Assembly (NCBI GenBank): GCA_002361235.1
Contig: DESI01000057.1
Coordinates: 1 to 37,414 of the forward strand
Length of the DNA: 37,414 bases
From: Porphyromonadaceae bacterium UBA3318
Lineage (GTDB): Bacteria; Bacteroidota; Bacteroidia; Bacteroidales; Muribaculaceae
Direction: 5' to 3'
In this document: positions 14,289-22,233 of the stretch, piece by piece
Layout of the letters: the number at the start of each line of letters is the position of its first letter
Numbering within the stretch: position 1 is the stretch's first letter
Notes under the pieces: model-generated
What the model was told of the DNA's origin: nothing
Database searches by the model: none
The model's input: the letters and a program-made list of their open reading frames with translations, nothing else
Made by a program: the position numbers and the translations under genes

Positions 14289-15533
14289 ATGAAAGCTAAG
14301 AATCTTTACTACGTGATGGCCCTGTGTGCTGCCGGCGCATTCGCTTGCAACAGCGCATCCGCACAGGACGTTTTCGTGGACGATGCTGTTTCTGTAACGG
14401 AGTTTACCTGCGACAACAACGACCACTATTTCTCGAATTGGCGTGACAACTGGTTCATCGAGGTCAGCGCCGGCGGCAACCAGCCTCTGGTAGAGCGCGG
14501 ACTCGCAGCAGACCAGATGAAGAGCGTGGACGGCGCACTCTGGACTGGTACATACAGTGTAGGTTTCGGCCGTTGGGTATCTCCCTACATCGGATTCCGC
14601 TTCAAGGGTATCGGAGGCTCGATCCACTACTGCTATCCTCTGGCAAACCAGACAACAGGCGATGGTTTCATGCACATGAAGGCCGCCAACCTGCAGGTTG
14701 AAATGATGTGGGATATGTTGAATTCCATCAGCTACAACCCCAAGCGCGTGTTCAGCATCATCCCGTTCTTCGGTCTCGGTGGCGGTGTAAGCTGGGACTT
14801 CACGAACAAGGGTAACAAGTTCGGCGACATTGCCGCTGCTTATCCCGCAGAGCACGCTAAGCGCGTGCAGTGGACTCTGCCCGTTTCCGCAGGTCTCCAG
14901 TTCCGTTTCCGTCTGTGCAAGTATGTTGACTTCTTCGCTGAGGCCCGCGCACAGTTCTACGGCGACAACTGGAACAACGTAGCAAGCGGTTGCTCCATCG
15001 ACGCTCTGGTAAGCGCAATGGGCGGTTTCAACTTCAACATCGGCGGCCGCGGCTGGAACACATTCAACGAGTGCAACTATGTATCGCAGATCGCCGCTCT
15101 GAACGGTCAGGTCAACGACCTCCGCGCCCAGCTGCTGGCTTGCGGTCAGGAAGTGGCTGCCCTCCAGGCTCAGCTCCCCTGTCCCGAGGTACAGAAGGAT
15201 TGCGTGAACGCTCCGCTGATGAGCACCGTTCGCTTCATGATCAACTCCGACAAGATCATGCCTACCGAAGAGGTTAACGTCTACAACATGGCCGAGTGGC
15301 TGAAGGCTAACCCCAACGAGAAGATCATGGTTGTAGGTTACGCCGACAAGGATACCGGTACAGCCGAGTACAACATGGGTCTGTCCGAGCGTCGTGCCAA
15401 CGCAGTTGCCAAGGCTCTTACCGACACTTACGGAATCGCAGCAGATCGTCTGACTGTTAAGTGGGACGGTAGCGATGTTCAGCCCTACAGCACCAACGAC
15501 TGGAACCGTATCGTAATCTTCACTCAGAAGTAA
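14289..15533 (+). CDS. OmpA-family outer-membrane protein
   Basis: A 414-aa outer-membrane protein. It has a signal peptide ending SASAQ (residue 26), then an N-terminal beta-barrel-like region with alternating aromatic strands (WFIEVSAGGNQPLV, SPYIGFRFKGIGGSI, RVFSIIPFFGLGGGV). A short coiled segment (about residues 263-295, with Cys-Gln pairs) leads into a C-terminal OmpA/MotB peptidoglycan-binding domain (about 300-414). That domain contains VVGYADKDTGTAEYNMGLSERRANAVAKAL, here given in parts: the conserved Asp and Arg bind meso-DAP in the family. The protein ends WNRIVIFTQK. It anchors outer membrane to peptidoglycan and is usually abundant. It has its own promoter with a long leader and a strong terminator, so it is monocistronic. 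Confidence 0.93.
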   Translation: MKAKNLYYVMALCAAGAFACNSASAQDVFVDDAVSVTEFTCDNNDHYFSNWRDNWFIEVSAGGNQPLVERGLAADQMKSVDGALWTGTYSVGFGRWVSPYIGFRFKGIGGSIHYCYPLANQTTGDGFMHMKAANLQVEMMWDMLNSISYNPKRVFSIIPFFGLGGGVSWDFTNKGNKFGDIAAAYPAEHAKRVQWTLPVSAGLQFRFRLCKYVDFFAEARAQFYGDNWNNVASGCSIDALVSAMGGFNFNIGGRGWNTFNECNYVSQIAALNGQVNDLRAQLLACGQEVAALQAQLPCPEVQKDCVNAPLMSTVRFMINSDKIMPTEEVNVYNMAEWLKANPNEKIMVVGYADKDTGTAEYNMGLSERRANAVAKALTDTYGIAADRLTVKWDGSDVQPYSTNDWNRIVIFTQK

Positions 15534-15554
15534 ACGAGACTTATAGAAATAAGG

Positions 15555-15583
15555 AAGGCCGCGCCTCGTGCGCGGCCTTTTTT
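15555..15583 (+). terminator. Terminator of the OmpA-family gene
   Basis: AAGGCCGCG pairs with CGCGGCCTT around a 7-nt loop and is followed by T6. It starts 21 nt after the stop codon. Confidence 0.92.
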
Positions 15584-15690
15584 GTGTCACGGCGCATCTG
15601 TCTTTACGGTGTGGATTCATGTTCGCCTTACAATATGACAGGAAGCTGTGAAGAAAACCGCAGAAATATGTCAAGCAACATGTTTTTTTG

Positions 15691-15722
15691 TTTGGTAAAC
15701 TTGAAAAAAGGTTGTAAGTTTG
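15691..15722 (+). promoter_or_regulatory. Promoter of gdhA
   Basis: TTTG (15691-15694), a 20-nt spacer and TAAGTTTG (15715-15722) match the consensus. The leader is about 90-100 nt and includes a GGCAC-aggaa-GTGCC hairpin (15784-15798) 22 nt before the start codon. Confidence 0.75.
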
Positions 15723-15820
15723 CAATGGAGTTGTGAGGCCGGCGGAATTACCGGTCGAAACGCCCCCAATGGAAACCTAACAGGGCACAGGAAGTGCCAC
15801 ATTTACTTAAATCGAAGTAT

Positions 15821-17158
15821 ATGAAAATCAACGAAATCATGGCCGGCCTCGAGGCAAGGCATCCTGGAGAGAAGGAATTCCACCAGGCAGTGCGTGAGGT
15901 TTTACTGTCAGTGGAGGATGTGTACAACCAGCATCCGGAGTGGGAGAAGGCACGACTGATAGAGCGCATGGTGGAACCTGACCGCATCTTCACGTTCCGC
16001 GTGACGTGGGTAGACGACAAGGGCGAGGTTCAGAACAACATAGGCTATCGCGTGCAGTTCAACAACGCGATCGGCCCGTACAAGGGAGGCATCCGTTTCC
16101 ACGCTTCCGTCACACTGTCCATCCTGAAGTTCCTGGGATTCGAGCAGACATTCAAGAATGCCCTGACCACACTGCCTATGGGCGGTGCCAAGGGAGGTTC
16201 CGACTTCAGCCCGCGCGGCAAGAGCGACGGCGAGATAATGCGTTTCTGCCAGGCTTTCGTGCTTGAGCTGTGGCGCAACCTCGGTCCCGACCGCGACGTT
16301 CCCGCCGGCGATATCGGCGTAGGCGGCCGTGAGGTAGGATATATGTACGGTATGTACAAGAAGCTGGCCCGCGAGAACACGGGTACGTTCACCGGCAAGG
16401 GTCTGTCGTTCGGCGGCAGCCGCATCCGTCCGGAGGCTACCGGTTTCGGCGCACTCTATTTCGTTGAGAGCATGCTGAAGGACCTGAACACCGACATCAA
16501 GGGCAAGACCATCGCCATCTCCGGCTTCGGCAACGTGGCTTGGGGCGCAGCCAAGAAAGCCACCGAACTCGGCGGCAAGGTGGTGACTCTGTCCGGTCCC
16601 GACGGATACATCTACGACCCCGCAGGTCTGAACGCCGAGAAGATAGAATATATGCTTGAGCTCCGTGCATCGGGCAACGACATCGTGGCTCCGTACGCCG
16701 ACAAGTTCCCCGGCTCCACATTCTATGCAGGCCGCAAGCCCTGGGAGCAGAAGGTGGACATCTGCCTGCCCTGCGCCACACAGAACGAGGTGAGCGAGGC
16801 CGACGCCAAGATGATAGTCGACAACAAGGTGATGATGGTGGCCGAAGTTTCCAACATGGGCTGCACCGCCGAGGCTATCGACTACTTCATCTCGCACAAG
16901 CTGCCGTACGCACCCGGCAAGGCTGTGAACGCCGGCGGTGTGGGCGTATCCGGCCTGGAAATGAGCCAGGATGCCGAGCACCTGCAGTGGAGCGCAGCCG
17001 AGGTGGACAAGAAGCTGCACGAGATGATGCTCAACATCCACGAGGCATGCGTGGAGTATGGTCGTCAGGAGGACGGTTACATCAACTACATGAAGGGCGC
17101 CAACATCGCCGGCTTCATGAAGGTGGCCGACGCCATGATGGCTCAGGGTATAATCTGA
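15821..17158 (+). CDS. gdhA: NADP-type glutamate dehydrogenase
   Basis: This makes glutamate from 2-oxoglutarate, ammonium and reduced nicotinamide nucleotide in the cytoplasm, the central nitrogen-assimilation reaction. It is 445 aa, the size of the bacterial hexameric GDH family. The active-site block reads MGGAKGGSDFSPRGKSDGEI with Lys124 in the catalytic position. PDRDVPAGDIGVGGREVGYM follows, and the dinucleotide-binding Rossmann loop reads AISGFGNVAWGAAKKATELG. NADP preference is inferred from resemblance to the E. coli type. The ORF extends 27 nt upstream, but MKINEIM at 15821 gives the normal N-terminus. It has its own promoter and a 73-nt gap to the next gene. That gap carries a direct repeat (ATCCGACT at 17163 and 17177). 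Confidence 0.96.
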   Translation: MKINEIMAGLEARHPGEKEFHQAVREVLLSVEDVYNQHPEWEKARLIERMVEPDRIFTFRVTWVDDKGEVQNNIGYRVQFNNAIGPYKGGIRFHASVTLSILKFLGFEQTFKNALTTLPMGGAKGGSDFSPRGKSDGEIMRFCQAFVLELWRNLGPDRDVPAGDIGVGGREVGYMYGMYKKLARENTGTFTGKGLSFGGSRIRPEATGFGALYFVESMLKDLNTDIKGKTIAISGFGNVAWGAAKKATELGGKVVTLSGPDGYIYDPAGLNAEKIEYMLELRASGNDIVAPYADKFPGSTFYAGRKPWEQKVDICLPCATQNEVSEADAKMIVDNKVMMVAEVSNMGCTAEAIDYFISHKLPYAPGKAVNAGGVGVSGLEMSQDAEHLQWSAAEVDKKLHEMMLNIHEACVEYGRQEDGYINYMKGANIAGFMKVADAMMAQGII

Positions 17159-17231
17159 TAATATCCGACTGATAAAATCCGACTAATCCTAAAACAGCGG
17201 TATCTGCCTGACCGCCGCTGCTGTCTTCACC

Positions 17232-17642
17232 ATGAGCGAAGATACGGACGATAGAATGAAGGAGCATGGTGTGCGCCCTACGGCGGTGCGCAGCATGCTC
17301 CTTAAACTTTTTGACCGTGTGCCGGGACCTGTGTCCGCCCAGCGGATAGAGTCGGAACTTGACACCGTGGACCGCTCCACCATCAGCCGTTCGCTGACAT
17401 TGTTCGTGCAGAAAGGGTTGCTGCACGTGATAGACGACGGGAGCGGCACCCCGAAATATGAGGTCTGTCCCTCGCACCATCACCACAACCCCAACGACGG
17501 CCACATGCACTTCCACTGCCGCAAATGCGGCCGTACCATCTGCCTGGAAGGCAACCCTCTGCCCGATGTGAATCTGCCCGAGGGATTCGAACCGGACGGC
17601 ATCAACTGCATCATCACCGGCCTCTGTCCCCGTTGCTCCTGA
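17232..17642 (+). CDS. Fur-family transcriptional regulator, Zur-like
   Basis: A 136-aa metalloregulator with the usual N-terminal winged helix (about residues 10-80, RPTAVRSMLLKLFDRV and the recognition helix DRSTISRSLTLF). A C-terminal dimerisation/metal domain follows. The structural zinc site is clear: CRKC at 96-99 and CPRC at 132-135. A histidine-rich segment (SHHHHNPNDGHMHFHC) just before the first pair supplies sensor ligands. Fur-family proteins repress promoters when loaded with Fe, Zn, Mn or sense peroxide. The neighbouring zinc/cadmium-type ATPase makes zinc the best guess. A 15-bp perfect dyad in the promoter of that ATPase is the likely operator. A CAGCGG/CCGCTG hairpin (17195-17220) sits just before the ATG. 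Confidence 0.88.
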   Translation: MSEDTDDRMKEHGVRPTAVRSMLLKLFDRVPGPVSAQRIESELDTVDRSTISRSLTLFVQKGLLHVIDDGSGTPKYEVCPSHHHHNPNDGHMHFHCRKCGRTICLEGNPLPDVNLPEGFEPDGINCIITGLCPRCS

Positions 17643-17690
17643 AAGGTTAAATACCTCATTACTCGTCACTAATACTTAATACCTCGTTTT

Positions 17691-17725
17691 TGCACAGCCT
17701 GTGCAGCTTCTTTGTCGTAACTTTG
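17691..17725 (+). promoter_or_regulatory. Promoter with 7-1-7 dyad upstream of the P1B ATPase
   Basis: TGCACAG-C-CTGTGCA (17691-17705) is a perfect 7-1-7 palindrome. A TAACTTTG -7 box is at 17718-17725, 47 nt before the ATG. The dyad occupies the -33 region, so occupancy would block RNA polymerase. The only TTTG upstream (17689-17692) is 25 nt away from the -7 box, longer than normal. Confidence 0.6.
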
Positions 17726-17772
17726 CATCGTAATAAATACGATATTTGTTGTACACTATAAAAAGCAAGGTT

Positions 17773-19803
17773 ATGGCACACACACATACCGATAATGTTG
17801 CTGATGCACATACAGACAATGACGGACACGGACATTGTCATGTAGGGCATTGTCACAGTCACAATCATAATCACGGACACAATCACAATCACGACGGCAG
17901 TCAGGAAGGCTGGCGCGGATTTACGCGCGAGATAATCAGCGGCGTGCTGTTAGCGATGTGTCTCGTGCTTGAACATACCGGCGCGTTTGCATCGATGGGC
18001 GCGGCCATGGGCATCAACGCCGCAGGCTCCGGCTGGCTTCCGATGACGGCTTACCTCATCGCATTGCTGCCTGTAGGGTGGCCGGTGGCCGTAGAGATGT
18101 GCCGGTCGTGGGGCAGCGGGAGCGTGATGAATGAATTCACGCTGATGGTGGCCGCATGTATCGGAGCCTTTATAATCGGAGAATACCCTGAAGGAGTGGC
18201 TGTGCTGCTGTTCTATGCCATAGGGGAGAAACTTGAGGACGTGGCGTCGGACGACGTTCGCCGCCGAGTTCGCTCGCTTTTGGGCCGGATACCCGATAGC
18301 GCCACTGTAATCGATAACGGAGAACGCCGCAAGGTCAGCCCCAAGAATCTGCCCGTCGGCACCCGCATCATTGTGCAGCCCGGCGAGCGTGTGCCAATCG
18401 ACGCCAAGCTGGAAGGTGGCGACCCCGTTGACTTCGACACTGCGGCGATAACGGGTGAATCGGTGCCCAGATCGTTCAGCCCCGGCCAGGAACTGCCGTC
18501 GGGCATCATACCTGTTGACAGACCCATAGAGGCCACGACGGTCCGCGAGTTCGACAACTCGTCCATGACGCGCATACTCAAGATGATAGAGGATGCGCAG
18601 GCCGGCAAGTCGCACACCGAGACGATGCTGCGCCGTATCACCCGATGGTACACCCCGGCGGTGTTCATCCTGGCCTTGTGCGTGTTCTTCATTCCCTGGA
18701 TTGTGGCCGTCGTGCAGGATGGTGTGTTCGACTGGCAGACCTGGTTCCGCCGCTCGCTGGTGTTCCTGGTATGCTCATGCCCCTGCGCTATGGTGGTGAG
18801 CATCCCGCTCAGCTATTTCGTGTCGCTCGGCACCGCCTCACGCTTGGGATTGCTGTTCAAAGGCTCGAAGTATCTTGACGGTATGGACCGGCTGAAGAAC
18901 GTGGTGTTCGACAAGACCGGCACGCTGACCACAGGAGAATTCCATGTCAGCGCCGTCAAACCGGCCGGAGGCGTCGACGCCGACACATCGGTTTCTCTTG
19001 CAGCCGCCATAGACGCTGATTCCACCCATCCGCTTGCCAGGTCGATATGCGCGTATGCCGCATCAAAGGGCGTGAAGGTACCGGTGGCTGCCGGTGTCAA
19101 GGCCGTCCGTCACGGCATGTGTGGCACGGTAGACGGCACGGAGGTGTCGGTAGGCTCAGGCACGTTGATGGAGACGCTTGGCGTCAATGTGCCGGAATCG
19201 TCCGTGCCCGGATCGCGGATATGTGTGGAGCGTGACGAAAAATATTTAGGCTCGATATATCTGGAGGACACCGTGAAGCAGGAGGCCGCCGAGGCCATAG
19301 CCGACCTGCACAGGCTCGGCATCAAGGTGACGATACTGAGCGGCGACCGCAAGGAAGCCGTGGAGCGTGTGGCCCGTCAGGTGGGTGCCGACTCATGGCA
19401 GGCCGAGATGCTCCCCGAGGACAAACAGAAGAAGGTAGACTCGATGCACCGGCAGGCGCCTACCGCCTTTGTGGGCGACGGCATCAACGACGCCCCGGCC
19501 ATCGCAGCATCCGACGTGGGCGTGGCCATGGGCACGATGGGCACCGGAATGGCGATGGACACCGCCGACGTCATCATATCGGGCGACAACCTGAAGTATC
19601 TGGCCCGCGCCGTGCTGCTGTCACGCCGCGTCAAACTGACTGTGGCCGAGAACGTCACGTTCGCGTTGCTGGTCAAGGCCGTGGTGATGATTCTTGGAGC
19701 CTTCGGCGTCGCCACCCTGTGGGCCGCCGTATTCGCCGACACCGGCGTCACTCTCATCACCATCCTCTGGACCCTGCTGATGCTACGCAAGGTCCCGAAG
19801 TGA
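17773..19803 (+). CDS. P1B-type heavy-metal translocating ATPase (Zn/Cd-type) with His-rich N-terminus
   Basis: An integral membrane efflux pump driven by ATP, 676 aa. Residues 1-45 hold about 14 His and two Cys in GHGHCHVGHCHSHNHNHGH-type runs rather than a classical HMA CxxC domain. Conserved catalytic pieces are the ITGES phosphatase loop, the VCSCPCAMVVSIPL metal site (Cys336 and Cys338), DKTGT with the phosphorylated Asp380, and DSTHPLA, the HP motif of P1B pumps. GDGINDAPA is at 568-576. CPC places it in the Zn/Cd/Pb or Cu group; the Zur-like neighbour favours Zn/Cd, but copper cannot be ruled out. I chose ATG 17773 over the upstream ATG at 17746 because of the AAGG site 6 nt before it and the natural His-rich start. 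Confidence 0.93.
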   Translation: MAHTHTDNVADAHTDNDGHGHCHVGHCHSHNHNHGHNHNHDGSQEGWRGFTREIISGVLLAMCLVLEHTGAFASMGAAMGINAAGSGWLPMTAYLIALLPVGWPVAVEMCRSWGSGSVMNEFTLMVAACIGAFIIGEYPEGVAVLLFYAIGEKLEDVASDDVRRRVRSLLGRIPDSATVIDNGERRKVSPKNLPVGTRIIVQPGERVPIDAKLEGGDPVDFDTAAITGESVPRSFSPGQELPSGIIPVDRPIEATTVREFDNSSMTRILKMIEDAQAGKSHTETMLRRITRWYTPAVFILALCVFFIPWIVAVVQDGVFDWQTWFRRSLVFLVCSCPCAMVVSIPLSYFVSLGTASRLGLLFKGSKYLDGMDRLKNVVFDKTGTLTTGEFHVSAVKPAGGVDADTSVSLAAAIDADSTHPLARSICAYAASKGVKVPVAAGVKAVRHGMCGTVDGTEVSVGSGTLMETLGVNVPESSVPGSRICVERDEKYLGSIYLEDTVKQEAAEAIADLHRLGIKVTILSGDRKEAVERVARQVGADSWQAEMLPEDKQKKVDSMHRQAPTAFVGDGINDAPAIAASDVGVAMGTMGTGMAMDTADVIISGDNLKYLARAVLLSRRVKLTVAENVTFALLVKAVVMILGAFGVATLWAAVFADTGVTLITILWTLLMLRKVPK

Positions 19804-19827
19804 CATGCCGATTGATAAATTTGCATA

Positions 19828-19861
19828 ATAGTGGCGCAGGCACTCCGTGCCGCGCCACTAT
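19828..19861 (+). terminator. Strong stem-loop after the ATPase gene (no U-tract)
   Basis: ATAGTGGCGC, one unpaired A, GGCAC, TCC loop, GTGCC, GCGCCACTAT: 15 base pairs. It lies 25 nt after the stop. There is no following T-run, so it may work as a 3' stabiliser or with another factor rather than as a simple intrinsic terminator. Confidence 0.55.
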
Positions 19862-19907
19862 CCGCCACTGTCCGTTTATGAAAATTTTTAAAATATTTTA
19901 AAATTTA

Positions 19908-19939
19908 TTTGTGATAAATAAAAATAATTCATACCTTTG
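19908..19939 (+). promoter_or_regulatory. Promoter of the four-gene surface operon
   Basis: TTTG (19908-19911), 20 nt and TACCTTTG (19932-19939) are a strong consensus match. It sits in an AT-rich stretch. I looked for inverted repeats flanking the box, as in invertible phase-variable promoters, and did not see convincing ones within the window. Confidence 0.75.
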
Positions 19940-19945
19940 CGACTA

Positions 19946-20189
19946 TAAAAAATAATTACAAAAGGGCAATAACGCACACGAAAGCTCGCTGGCAGATTGA
20001 AAATAGTATAGACTAAGTGCAAAAATAAAACTTATTGTAAGTAAAACTTGCATAAAGTAATCACACCGCACACACCTTAAAACTGAACATACAGGTTCGT
20101 AATTAATCCTTATCTTGCGGATAAGTGATCGAAATCAGACCTGCGTTGACTTTAAAGAGATATAACAACAAATAACGATTTTAAAAGCC
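19946..20189 (+). other. Long 5' leader of the surface operon
   Basis: About 244 nt with no ORF. It contains two short hairpins: ACTTA-ttg-TAAGT (20030-20042) and CTTATC-ttgcg-GATAAG (20109-20125). These could bind a regulator or affect stability. No known riboswitch is recognised. Confidence 0.45.
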
Positions 20190-22127
20190 ATGAAACAGAT
20201 CCTCGCATTATCAGCAGCCGCCATGCTGCTTGGAGTTGTCTCCTGTTCGCAGGAGGATGTCGTCGGCCCGAAGGGTGACGGCAACGTGACATTCACTGTC
20301 ACTATTCCGGAGAAAATGGGTACACGTTCGTTTGCCGACGGACTTACAGCCAACGACCTTCAGATGGCTGTGTACGACGCCGAGACCGGCTCGCTTGTCA
20401 TGACGCCTGCGGATCAGAAGTTCAGCGAGGCAGCCTCCGGCTCCCTTACCACAACCGTATCACTGAACCTTGCTTCCGGCCGCAGCTATAAGATTGCCTT
20501 CTTCGCGCAGAACAAGGAGGGCGGGGCCTATACCTTCAATGCTGACACTAAGACCATAACCGTCAGCTATGGCGCGATGGCCACTACTTACAATACCGAT
20601 GCGTTCGACTGCTTCTATACGCTGTACGAAACCGGCGAGATCACCGGTGCCATCAATCATGACGTGACGCTGACACGCCCCGTGGCGCAGGTTAACTGGG
20701 GAACATCCGACCTGGCCGAGCCGGCAGTGGTCGATCCCAACGCATACGGAGCGGATGCCGCTAACCTTGTCTCAGAGGTGTCGACAAAGGCATACACCAC
20801 GTTCAACATGTTCAGCGGTGATGTGACAGGCGAAGCCGAGGAAGTGACGCTGCCGTATCTGGCACGTCCGGCAGACACGGAAAGATTCCCCGTCCAGCCC
20901 GATAAATACGCATACGTGTCGATGCAATACCTGCTGGTGCCCGCAGCGTCGTCGGTGATTGACATCACTCTCAAGACGGCCAACAGCGCCACGGCCGTAA
21001 AGCCGTTGAGTACAGTGGCAGTGACCAATGTGCCGGTGCAGGCCAATTACCGTACCAACATCTATGGCGCGCTCCTGACCAACCCCAATTATTTCACTGT
21101 AACCAAGGATGAAAACTGGGATGACGGCTATGATTTCCCTGTCGAGCCGGTAGAGGTGAGAAGCAATGAGGAACTGGTAGCCGCACTGCAGAACGGCGGC
21201 AACTATGTGATACCGGAAGGCGAGAGCCTGACTATGCCCGATGTGACTACGTCCGTAGTATTGTCAAAACCCCTGAAGCTTAATGTCGAAGGTACGATGA
21301 ATCTGACTGGTGTAGGTACGGCCGATTCTCCTAATGCCGCAGACAGAATAAAGAATCTTAAACTATTAAACGTTGCCAGCTATGTTGAATTGACCGGTAA
21401 CGGGACAATTGAAGCTGACGGTGGAGATTTCTTGTTCCATGTCACCAAAACCGGCACACTTAACATTGATGGTGTAGATATAGTGTACAACTGTACTGAG
21501 GGCGCGGCAAACAAAGCGGCAATCAATACCGGTGTCAATCCCACGACTGTGAAAAACAGTACGATTACTACAAACTGTACGGCAGTACGGCATAACAATT
21601 CCGGCAAGCTGATAATGGAGAATACTACAATAAATGTGAATCTCCCCAGCGATGGCGGGAATATGTGGGGAGCCATAACTTCCAGAGGACATGTTGATCT
21701 GACAAATGTAAAGATTAACAGTAAGGCCCGCGGCCTTGAGATAACGGCTTCCATGGACAAGCCATTTGACGGTAGGCTCAAAGATTGTGAGTTTTATACA
21801 GAGGCGGACCGGGTATTGTATGTAGAATCCGCATGGGCAGAAGGTTCCAAGCTGACTATAGACGGAGGCAAATATTCTTGTAAGAATACAACCGGCACGG
21901 AATATAATAGTCCTGTTCTTTTTGATAACAACAGGAGCGGAAAGAAATTTGACTGCAACATCATTTCCGGTGAATTCGTGAAACAGCCGTGGGGATTCCA
22001 GAGTGGCACATGGCCAAATTGGATTGACGACGATCCCTCCGTATATCTTGCTCCCGGATCGGTATGGGAGGAGATAACTCCCGCCGCTACCAATCCGGTA
22101 TATACCTGGCGAGTAGTAAAGCAATAA
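20190..22127 (+). CDS. Fimbrillin-like surface lipoprotein with C-terminal repetitive (beta-helix) domain
   Basis: A 645-aa lipoprotein: signal peptide with lipobox GVVSC (Cys19). An N-terminal domain of about 290 residues is shared with the 24519-26870 gene: GTRSFADGLTANDLQMAVYD, YDAETG, SYKIAFFAQN, RPVAQVNWGTSDL, SMQYLLVPAASS and VQANYRTNIYGALLTNP. Bacteroidales proteins of this style are annotated as fimbrillin-like or DUF6562-type; I am not certain of the exact family. Arg46 (in GTR-S) occupies the place where FimA/Mfa1-type pilins are trimmed by an Arg-specific protease, so a matured pilin-like N-terminus is possible. Residues about 330-640 are Asn/Val/Gly-rich with short repeated strands (MNLTGVGTADSP, TTVKNSTITTNCTAV, TTINVNLPSDGG), consistent with a parallel beta-helix. 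First gene of the operon. Confidence 0.8.
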   Translation: MKQILALSAAAMLLGVVSCSQEDVVGPKGDGNVTFTVTIPEKMGTRSFADGLTANDLQMAVYDAETGSLVMTPADQKFSEAASGSLTTTVSLNLASGRSYKIAFFAQNKEGGAYTFNADTKTITVSYGAMATTYNTDAFDCFYTLYETGEITGAINHDVTLTRPVAQVNWGTSDLAEPAVVDPNAYGADAANLVSEVSTKAYTTFNMFSGDVTGEAEEVTLPYLARPADTERFPVQPDKYAYVSMQYLLVPAASSVIDITLKTANSATAVKPLSTVAVTNVPVQANYRTNIYGALLTNPNYFTVTKDENWDDGYDFPVEPVEVRSNEELVAALQNGGNYVIPEGESLTMPDVTTSVVLSKPLKLNVEGTMNLTGVGTADSPNAADRIKNLKLLNVASYVELTGNGTIEADGGDFLFHVTKTGTLNIDGVDIVYNCTEGAANKAAINTGVNPTTVKNSTITTNCTAVRHNNSGKLIMENTTINVNLPSDGGNMWGAITSRGHVDLTNVKINSKARGLEITASMDKPFDGRLKDCEFYTEADRVLYVESAWAEGSKLTIDGGKYSCKNTTGTEYNSPVLFDNNRSGKKFDCNIISGEFVKQPWGFQSGTWPNWIDDDPSVYLAPGSVWEEITPAATNPVYTWRVVKQ

Positions 22128-22145
22128 CAGCGGTGCCGAGATTCA

Positions 22146-22174
22146 GGAGGCTGTGCCGTCATGGCGCAGTCTCC
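22146..22174 (+). promoter_or_regulatory. Intercistronic stem-loop after the first surface gene
   Basis: GGAGGCTGTGCC pairs with GGCGCAGTCTCC (12 pairs, two of them G-T) around GTCAT. It lies 18 nt after the first gene's stop and 59 nt before the next start. No U-tract follows. It could stabilise the first cistron's mRNA or attenuate downstream expression. Confidence 0.6.
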
Positions 22175-22233
22175 GCCTCAGCATATTAACCAGTATAATC
22201 CCCCGTAATCCGGTGTAATATCAACCTGTTGCC

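Noticed and set aside
14280..15725. 481-aa minus-strand ORF over the OmpA-family gene
   Set aside because: It includes the terminator and leader regions and has no family features; the plus-strand gene is clear.
19870..20189. Invertible (phase-variable) promoter for the surface operon
   Set aside because: Only short local hairpins are present; I saw no pair of longer inverted repeats flanking the promoter and no recombinase gene nearby.
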